A stretch of DNA of 19,482 nucleotides from Methylococcales bacterium (lineage in GTDB: Bacteria; Pseudomonadota; Gammaproteobacteria; Methylococcales; Methylomonadaceae): the NCBI GenBank assembly GCA_023134955.1, contig JAGLUC010000100.1, forward strand, positions 1 to 19,482, in the 5' to 3' direction. Below, piece after piece: positions 14,880 to 19,482 of this stretch (positions are counted from its first letter, which is position 1; every line of letters starts with the position of its first letter). The position numbers and the translations under genes were made by a program. Under the pieces are notes generated by a model, which saw only the letters and a list, made by a program, of their open reading frames with translations, ran no database searches and was not told where the DNA came from.

Positions 14880-16288
14880 TGTCTGATTCCAACACCAAAC
14901 CAGAACATATTCTGTTTTTAACAGGAAAATTAGCAGAAAAACAGTTTCATCAAATTTTAGAAAAAATGCAACCTGAGTTCAGCTATACAGTGCATCAGCT
15001 TGGTCTTAAAGTTGCAGCACTGATGACCACAGATATGATTAACCGTCGTTTAAAAGACACCTTTAATGCTGATAAAATTATTCTTCCAGGACGTTGTCGA
15101 GGCGATATTGCCAGTTTATCCACGACTCTGGGCTTACCTATAGAGCGCGGCCCAGATGAATTAAAAGATTTACCCTTGTTTTTTGGTAAAGCTGCTCTTA
15201 AGATTGATTTATCACAATATAAAGTCAAAATCTTTGCTGAAATTGTAGATGCACCCAATATTTCGGTAGAAGAAGTGCTAAAACGCGCTTATTATTTCCA
15301 GAAAAATGGTGCAGATGTGATTGATATTGGCTGTCTTCCAGGGACTCAATTTCCTCATATGGAAAAAATTATTCATGCCTTAAAACAGGATGGTTTTACT
15401 GTCAGTATTGATTCTTTAGAAGATGATGATTTACTGCGTGGTGGTAAAGCAGGTGCAGACTATATGCTAAGTTTAACCAACAAAAGCATCTGGATTGCCG
15501 ATGAAGTGGACAGCATTCCTATTCTGATTCCTGAAGTGCATGGTGATTTATCTTCCCTTGATCATGCAATTTCTGTATTACAGAAAAAAAACAAAGCCTT
15601 TATTGTTGACCCAATTTTAGATCCCATTCATTTCGGTTTTACTGAATCTATTGCCCGTAATTTTAACTTTAGACAAAAACACCCTGATATTGAAATGATG
15701 CTAGGGGTAGGAAATATTACCGAACTGACTCATGCTGACACATCAGGCATGAATACCTTGCTGCTAGGCATGTGTTCTGAGTTAAATATCAATCATATTT
15801 TAGCCACCCAAGTCAGCCAACATGCCTGTCGTGCCATTAAAGAAGCAGATCAGGCTCGACGTATGATGTATGCGGCAAAACAAAACAATACCTTACCTAA
15901 ACACATATCCTCTAGCTTAATGACGGTACATGACAATGCACCTTTTCCTTATCAACATGAGGAAGTTAAAGCATTTGCTAACGAAATTAAAGATCCTAGC
16001 TTTCGCATACAAACCAGCCCTGATGGTATTCATATCTATAATCGTGATGGTATGCACACAGCAACTGATCCATTTGACCTGTTTCCTAAATTACAGGTGG
16101 AAGATGATGCTGGTCATGCCTTTTATTTAGGGGTCGAATTAGCCCGTGCTGAAATTTCCTGGCAATTAGGTAAACGCTTTAATCAAGACCAGATGCTGGA
16201 TTGGGGCTGTGCTACAGAGTTAACTGAATCAACTATAGACCTGCATAGTTTTAAACCAGCAGGCACTACTTTACAAAGCAAAAAATGA
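14879..16288 (+). CDS. Dihydropteroate-synthase-like protein of tetrahydromethanopterin biosynthesis (DUF6513 N-terminus)
   Basis: 469 residues, much longer than FolP (284). Residues 1-115 form an N-terminal domain of the DUF6513 type (ILFLTGKLAEKQF, LPGRCRGDI, ERGPDELKDLP). A pterin-binding TIM barrel follows at about 118-335, with GADVIDIGCLPG (144-155), SIDS (176-179), VDPILDP (243-249) and GVGNITELTHADTSG (276-290). The remainder (about 340-469) is a further conserved region including SPDGIHIYNRDG and LGVELARAEISWQLGKR. The family accompanies H4MPT genes in methylotrophs and methanogens. By analogy with dihydropteroate synthase it probably joins the pterin to the arylamine unit, but I regard the exact reaction as inferred. 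It overlaps dmrB by one base and the next gene by four (ATGA). Confidence 0.85.
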   Translation: MSDSNTKPEHILFLTGKLAEKQFHQILEKMQPEFSYTVHQLGLKVAALMTTDMINRRLKDTFNADKIILPGRCRGDIASLSTTLGLPIERGPDELKDLPLFFGKAALKIDLSQYKVKIFAEIVDAPNISVEEVLKRAYYFQKNGADVIDIGCLPGTQFPHMEKIIHALKQDGFTVSIDSLEDDDLLRGGKAGADYMLSLTNKSIWIADEVDSIPILIPEVHGDLSSLDHAISVLQKKNKAFIVDPILDPIHFGFTESIARNFNFRQKHPDIEMMLGVGNITELTHADTSGMNTLLLGMCSELNINHILATQVSQHACRAIKEADQARRMMYAAKQNNTLPKHISSSLMTVHDNAPFPYQHEEVKAFANEIKDPSFRIQTSPDGIHIYNRDGMHTATDPFDLFPKLQVEDDAGHAFYLGVELARAEISWQLGKRFNQDQMLDWGCATELTESTIDLHSFKPAGTTLQSKK

Positions 16289-16851
16289 TACAAGAAGTTT
16301 TAGTCACCACCCAAAATGCTGAAGGGGTTACTCATATTACCCCTATGGGCATACATGTTATAGATGATGATTTTATTATCTTACCTTTTCGTCCATCCAC
16401 CACGCTGGACAATATTTTACAGTCAAAAACAGCGGTGATTAATTATTGTAATGATGTGCGTATATTTGCCGGTTGTTTAACAGGTAGACGCGACTGGCCT
16501 TTAACTGCCACACAAAAAATAAAAGGACATTATTTGTCTGCTGCATTGGCCCACAGAGAAGTTGAGTTAATCCGCATTGAAGAAGATCCTACTCGCCCAA
16601 AACTTTACTGCAAAACCATTAACTTAGTTAACCACTCTGCCTTTCAGGGCTTTAATCGTGCTCAATTTGCTGTTTTAGAAGCGGCTATCTTAGTCAGTCG
16701 ATTAAAAATGTTGCCCATAGAAAAAATTGAACCTGAAATAGCCTATCTCAGCATTGGTCTAGATAAAACCGCTGGCGATCATGAGCGTGAAGCCTGGGGT
16801 TGGCTAATGACTATTATTGATCAACACAAGCAACAGACCGTTCAATCATGA
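16285..16851 (+). CDS. DUF447 family protein (H4MPT-cluster associated)
   Basis: 188-residue soluble protein of the DUF447 family, which occurs in archaea and in H4MPT-using methylotrophs. The N-terminal half (1-120) looks like a flavin-type split beta barrel: ITPMGIHVIDDDFIILPFRPSTTLDNI, then VINYCNDVRIFAGCLTG. The C-terminal half carries the family hallmark FQGFNRAQFAVLEAAILVSR (about 123-142). Its biochemical role is unresolved to my knowledge, but the association with methanopterin or methanofuran synthesis is strong. The ATG lies in an ATGA overlap with the preceding stop, and its own stop overlaps the mfnB start in the same way, so it is translated in a coupled series. No membrane segments or signal peptide. 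Confidence 0.85.
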   Translation: MIQEVLVTTQNAEGVTHITPMGIHVIDDDFIILPFRPSTTLDNILQSKTAVINYCNDVRIFAGCLTGRRDWPLTATQKIKGHYLSAALAHREVELIRIEEDPTRPKLYCKTINLVNHSAFQGFNRAQFAVLEAAILVSRLKMLPIEKIEPEIAYLSIGLDKTAGDHEREAWGWLMTIIDQHKQQTVQS

Positions 16852-17522
16852 CAGCTATGCTAGCCAGTGTTAACAGCCTTGAAGAAGCGCAACTCATTAT
16901 CAACACGACTATCGATATTATTGATCTAAAGCAACCAGAACAAGGTGCTTTAGGTGCTTTGTCTACCGATACCGTCACCCAAATTGTTCAATTTGTTAAT
17001 CAACAAAAGCCCATTAGTGCCACAATTGGCGACTTACCTATGCAGGCTGATCTGGTTTATAACGCGGTAACGGCTATGACTAAAACGGGGGTTGATTATA
17101 TTAAAATTGGTTTCTTCCCTGATGGAGATTGGCAATCAATCATCACCTCACTAGGCACAATTACCCAGCAAGGACATCGATTAATTGCCGTTCTTTTTGC
17201 AGATACCCAACCTGATTTAAACACCCTTAAACAACTGAAAAAGGCTGGATTTATCGGTGTTATGCTGGATACTATGAATAAATCCAAAGGCTCTTTATTG
17301 CAAGTTATGCCACTCACTAAAATTGATGAATTCGTAACACTAGCCAGGCACCATCAATTATTATGTGGCTTAGCCGGCTCATTAAAACAACAGGATATTT
17401 CTAAACTTATGCCCTTTAATGCCGATTATTTAGGCTTTAGGGGGGCTTTATGTGAGAATCATAATAGAACTGCCCAATTAAATAACGATGCGATAAATTT
17501 AATTCTTAGTTATTTTAAATAA
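16848..17522 (+). CDS. mfnB: (5-formylfuran-3-yl)methyl phosphate synthase MfnB
   Basis: 224-residue TIM-barrel enzyme (former DUF556) that condenses two glyceraldehyde-3-phosphate molecules into the furan precursor of methanofuran. In methylotrophs methanofuran is the carrier used by the formyltransferase/hydrolase complex to make formate. The active-site residues align with the archaeal enzyme MJ1099: Asp26 and Lys28 (IIDLKQPEQGALGA; the lysine matches the Schiff-base Lys27), Lys86 in DYIKIGFF, and Asp141 with Lys145 in MLDTMNKSKGSL. The glycine-rich AGSLK (176-180) is probably the phosphate site. The start ATG overlaps the previous stop (ATGA). It ends 13 bp before the CBS gene. This shows that the organism makes methanofuran as well as H4MPT. 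Confidence 0.92.
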   Translation: MTAMLASVNSLEEAQLIINTTIDIIDLKQPEQGALGALSTDTVTQIVQFVNQQKPISATIGDLPMQADLVYNAVTAMTKTGVDYIKIGFFPDGDWQSIITSLGTITQQGHRLIAVLFADTQPDLNTLKQLKKAGFIGVMLDTMNKSKGSLLQVMPLTKIDEFVTLARHHQLLCGLAGSLKQQDISKLMPFNADYLGFRGALCENHNRTAQLNNDAINLILSYFK

Positions 17523-17535
17523 ATATTAAGGGGCT

Positions 17536-17964
17536 ATGTCAGTTATGAGCATACAAAAAATAATGAGTACAAGGATAGTCACTGTTGAAATGGATGACTC
17601 TTTGGGAGTCGTTAAGGAAATTTTTGACAACACTCGCTTTCACCACATACTGGTCATTGATTCTGACAAGCTTGTTGGTGTTATTTCAGATAGAGATCTG
17701 TTAAAAGTCATCAGTCCAAATATTGGAACTGCTGCTGAAACTACAAGAGATTCAGAGACCCTGAATAAGTGTGCGCATCAAATAATGACCAGAAAACTCA
17801 TTACTTTAAAACCAACCTCCAGTATTATCAAAGCCATCCAGATATTTAACACAGAAAATATTTCCTGCATCCCTATTATCAATAACAAACACCAGGCGGT
17901 TGGTATAGTCAGCTGGAGAGATATACTTCGCACTATCTCCCATACAGAATTTATAGTTAATTAA
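17536..17964 (+). CDS. Two-CBS-domain protein
   Basis: 142 residues made of nothing but a Bateman module. CBS1 spans about 4-62 (MSIQKIMSTRIVTVEMDD, ending GVISDRDLLKVI) and CBS2 about 83-140 (QIMTRKLITLKPTSS, ending GIVSWRDILRTI). Such modules bind AMP, ATP, S-adenosylmethionine or similar nucleotides and regulate partners. No catalytic domain is attached, so the partner must be another protein, perhaps a neighbour. Two starts are possible: ATG at 17536, only two bases after AAGGGG (17528-17533), or ATG at 17545, eleven bases after it. The second begins right at MSIQKIM, where family homology begins, so the true protein may be 139 residues. It lies 13 bp after mfnB and 19 bp before the symporter, most likely in one operon. 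Confidence 0.88.
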   Translation: MSVMSIQKIMSTRIVTVEMDDSLGVVKEIFDNTRFHHILVIDSDKLVGVISDRDLLKVISPNIGTAAETTRDSETLNKCAHQIMTRKLITLKPTSSIIKAIQIFNTENISCIPIINNKHQAVGIVSWRDILRTISHTEFIVN

Positions 17965-17983
17965 CACAACCCAAAGTACTCAC

Positions 17984-19282
17984 ATGAATAAAAAAATGTC
18001 CATTACCACTAAAATCCTTATTGCCATGGCTATAGGTCTCATGACAGGTAGTTTAATCAATCTGTTTGCTCAAGACATTAGCTTTGTTCAGACTTATTTT
18101 GTTAACGGCCTGTTTCATGTTGTAGGTGCAGCCTTTGTTAACTCATTAAAAATGTTAGTTGTGCCTTTAGTTACTTTTTCACTCATTTGTGGTGTTTGTG
18201 GTATTGGCGATGTTGCAGTATTAGGCCGTGTAGGCATCAAAGCCTTTGTCCTGTATATTTTAACAACTGCGATGGCAATCACCCTGGCTTTAGGACTAGC
18301 ATTACTGATTGCACCAGGTGAAGGCTTTGAACAGGCAGCAGGGACTGGTGCAGACTTTGTAGCAAAACCTGCTCCACCCCTGACTGATGTTTTTATCAAC
18401 ATAGTCCCCAGTAACCCTGTTAATGCCTTTGCTGAAGGTAATATGTTACAAATTATTTTCTTTGTTATTTTATTTGCCATAGCCATGTTAATGACAGGAG
18501 ATATTGGTCGTCAACTAACAAAAACTGCAGAAAATTTAAATGAAGTAATGATGAAAGTCGTCACTTTAGTAATGGATTTTGCCCCTATAGGCGTATTTTT
18601 CCTAATGGCTAAAACTTTTTCTATACAAGGCATTGGGCTTATCATGCCAATGATAGGCTATTTCTCTGTAGTCATCCTGTGTTTGCTATTACATGGCTTA
18701 GGCACATTCAGTTTATTACTGATCTTTTTAGCAAAACTAAATCCTTTGGTTTTCTTAAAAAAAATGCGCCCGGCTCATGTTTTTGCCTTTAGTACTGCCA
18801 GTTCAAATGCTACTATTCCAGTCACCCTACAAGTGGTCGAAAAAAGACTGGGGGTCGATAACTCTACCGCCGCGTTTACTGTGCCATTAGGTGCAACCAT
18901 TAATATGGATGGCACAGCCATTATGCAAGGTGTAGCCACAGTTTTTATTGCCAATGTATACGCCATTGACCTAGGTTTAGTGGATTACATAACTATTATT
19001 GGCATGTCCATACTGGCATCAATTGGTACAGCTGGCGTTCCAGGCGTTGGTTTAATTATGTTAGCCATGGTGTTCAACCAGGTTGGTTTACCTATAGAAG
19101 GTATTGGCTTGATTTTGGGGGTGGATAGATTATTAGATATGGTACGTACAGCAATTAATATTACAGGCGATGCCACGGTGACTTGCATTGTGGCACGTAG
19201 CGAACAAACCATTGATGATAAAATCTTTCAAAACCCTGATGCAGGCGTTATTACAGAGATTGAATTACCGCATAAAGGCTAG
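17984..19282 (+). CDS. Sodium/proton:dicarboxylate (amino acid) symporter family protein
   Basis: 432-residue inner-membrane carrier of the DAACS/SLC1 family (GltP, DctA, SstT relatives) with the typical eight-helix, two-hairpin elevator architecture. Diagnostic elements: SSNATIP (273-279), the tip of hairpin 1; NMDGTA (307-312), the sodium/substrate site in TM7; GVPGVG (351-356) in hairpin 2; and TM8 with Asp385, Arg388, Asn392 and Asp396 (DMVRTAINITGD). Arg388 aligns with the arginine that binds acidic side chains in GltPh, pointing to aspartate, glutamate or C4-dicarboxylates over neutral substrates. The exact substrate is not decidable. It is the last gene of the apparent cofactor operon. 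Its TAG stop is formed by the first bases of an inserted repeat element, so the native C-terminus may have been altered. Confidence 0.92.
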   Translation: MNKKMSITTKILIAMAIGLMTGSLINLFAQDISFVQTYFVNGLFHVVGAAFVNSLKMLVVPLVTFSLICGVCGIGDVAVLGRVGIKAFVLYILTTAMAITLALGLALLIAPGEGFEQAAGTGADFVAKPAPPLTDVFINIVPSNPVNAFAEGNMLQIIFFVILFAIAMLMTGDIGRQLTKTAENLNEVMMKVVTLVMDFAPIGVFFLMAKTFSIQGIGLIMPMIGYFSVVILCLLLHGLGTFSLLLIFLAKLNPLVFLKKMRPAHVFAFSTASSNATIPVTLQVVEKRLGVDNSTAAFTVPLGATINMDGTAIMQGVATVFIANVYAIDLGLVDYITIIGMSILASIGTAGVPGVGLIMLAMVFNQVGLPIEGIGLILGVDRLLDMVRTAINITGDATVTCIVARSEQTIDDKIFQNPDAGVITEIELPHKG

Positions 19283-19374
19283 TACTCTAGCAACTTGGGT
19301 TTGATACGCACTGTAGAGCGGACTTAAGTCACGCTCTACAAAACAGCCATCTAACTTAAGTTGCGAAGTACTAG
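19279..19374. repeat. 96-bp miniature inverted-repeat element at the symporter stop codon
   Basis: The ends are exact inverses: CTAGTACT (19279-19286) and AGTACTAG (19367-19374). Further in, GCAACTT (19290-19296) pairs with AAGTTGC (19358-19364), and the following GGGTTTGAT matches ATCTAAC on the other side imperfectly. The terminal repeat is about 26 bases overall. The core between the arms contains a 29-base hairpin and no coding potential. The first bases overlap the TAG stop of the symporter. This is the structure of a non-autonomous transposable element; no transposase is present in the window. Confidence 0.65.
19312..19340 (+). terminator. Hairpin inside the miniature element, possible terminator of the cofactor/symporter operon
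   Basis: TGTAGAGCG (19312-19320) pairs perfectly with CGCTCTACA (19332-19340), and the palindrome GACTTAAGTC (19321-19330) extends the stem with one bulged A. It is 30 bases after the symporter stop. No T run follows (AAACAGCC), so it is not a standard intrinsic terminator, though it may stabilise or end the message. Confidence 0.4.
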
Positions 19375-19399
19375 TAGTACGGCAACTTTGGTTAGATGG
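19375..19399 (+). repeat. Third copy of the terminal repeat unit
   Basis: TAGTAC then GCAACTTTGGTTAGATGG repeats the end of the 96-bp element in direct orientation to its left arm: GCAACTTgGGTTtGAT at 19290-19305 against GCAACTTtGGTTaGAT at 19382-19397, 14 of 16 identical. With the element's right arm it forms a nearly continuous 53-base palindrome (19347-19399). It may be the left end of a second, tandemly inserted copy. Confidence 0.6.
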
Positions 19400-19453
19400 A
19401 TAGAAAGAATGTCAAATTTAAAAGAATTTTGAAGAAGAGACTTGTTTTATTTT

Positions 19454-19482
19454 CTCCTCACCCAACCCTCCCCATCAAGGGA
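19454..19482. repeat. Possible dispersed repeat cut by the window edge
   Basis: The window ends in CTCCTCACCCAACCCTCCCC followed by ATCAAGGGA. The CTCCCC/GGGA wording looks like the first arm, loop and beginning of the second arm of a pyrimidine-rich extragenic palindrome of a kind common in bacterial genomes. Only part of the second arm is visible, so this is tentative. Confidence 0.3.

Noticed and set aside
14879..16288. Second folP gene
   Set aside because: Although it has a pterin-binding barrel, it is 469 residues with extra N- and C-terminal domains and lacks the NITPDSFSDG and STRPG motifs; its neighbours are H4MPT and methanofuran genes.
18115..18486. 123-codon open frame antisense to the symporter
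   Set aside because: Antisense to a membrane protein gene with clear motifs; no independent support such as a ribosome binding site or a recognisable domain.
19279..19482. CRISPR array from the repeated 26-base units
   Set aside because: Copies are in alternating orientation and form palindromes, with no regular spacers; this is a transposable-element or palindrome pattern.

Overview
The window reads as chromosomal DNA of an AT-rich gammaproteobacterium. The best fit is a methane oxidiser of the order Methylococcales or a close methylotroph. Three things point that way: the tig-clpP-clpX order and the RlmG, Ppk1 and DUF2835 proteins are gammaproteobacterial in style, base composition is low in G+C by eye, and positions 14328-17522 carry a compact set of tetrahydromethanopterin (H4MPT) and methanofuran biosynthesis genes. 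In bacteria those genes mark formaldehyde or formate handling through archaeal-type C1 carriers. The species cannot be named from the sequence.

Layout. Positions 1-2364 (minus strand) hold trigger factor, ClpP and the first 84 codons of ClpX, a protein folding and degradation operon. The clpP-clpX gap contains what looks like a mobile-repeat remnant. Upstream lie a candidate 157-bp miniature inverted-repeat element, tRNA-Leu(UAG) with a good promoter, and an AT-rich spacer with small dyads. Positions 3042-4508 (plus) hold an aspartate-type aminotransferase and a DUF2835 protein, followed by a perfect 22-bp inverted repeat. Positions 4636-6514 (minus) hold dnaQ and rlmG, divergent from ylqF/rbgA (6616-7542, plus). 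Positions 7641-10366 (plus) hold a two-gene signalling pair: a receiver domain fused to an RsbW-like ATPase, then a soluble PAS-PAS histidine kinase. They are separated by a short GC-rich patch unlike its surroundings. Positions 10373-14254 (minus) hold ppk1, a PLP-dependent ACC deaminase/D-cysteine desulfhydrase homologue and folP.

From 14328 to 19282 (plus) six closely packed genes run in one direction. They are a dihydromethanopterin reductase flavoprotein (DmrB/AfpA), a dihydropteroate-synthase-like protein, a DUF447 flavin-barrel protein, the furan-phosphate synthase MfnB, a two-CBS-domain protein and a sodium:dicarboxylate/amino-acid symporter. The first four overlap at start/stop codons and act in making the cofactors H4MPT and methanofuran. 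Folate synthesis (folP) diverges from the same 73-bp intergenic region, so enzymes of two parallel C1-carrier pathways sit back to back. A consensus -10 box ends six bases before the dmrB start, suggesting a leaderless message.

The last 200 bases are built of repeats. A 96-bp miniature element has ends CTAGTACT/AGTACTAG, and its first bases supply the stop codon of the symporter. A third copy of its terminal repeat abuts it, and a pyrimidine-rich repeat is cut by the window edge. I saw no CRISPR array, phage genes, transposase gene or rRNA. Nearly all genes belong to known families; the least explained material is the repeats, the REC-ATPase/kinase pair, and the CBS plus symporter genes appended to the cofactor cluster.
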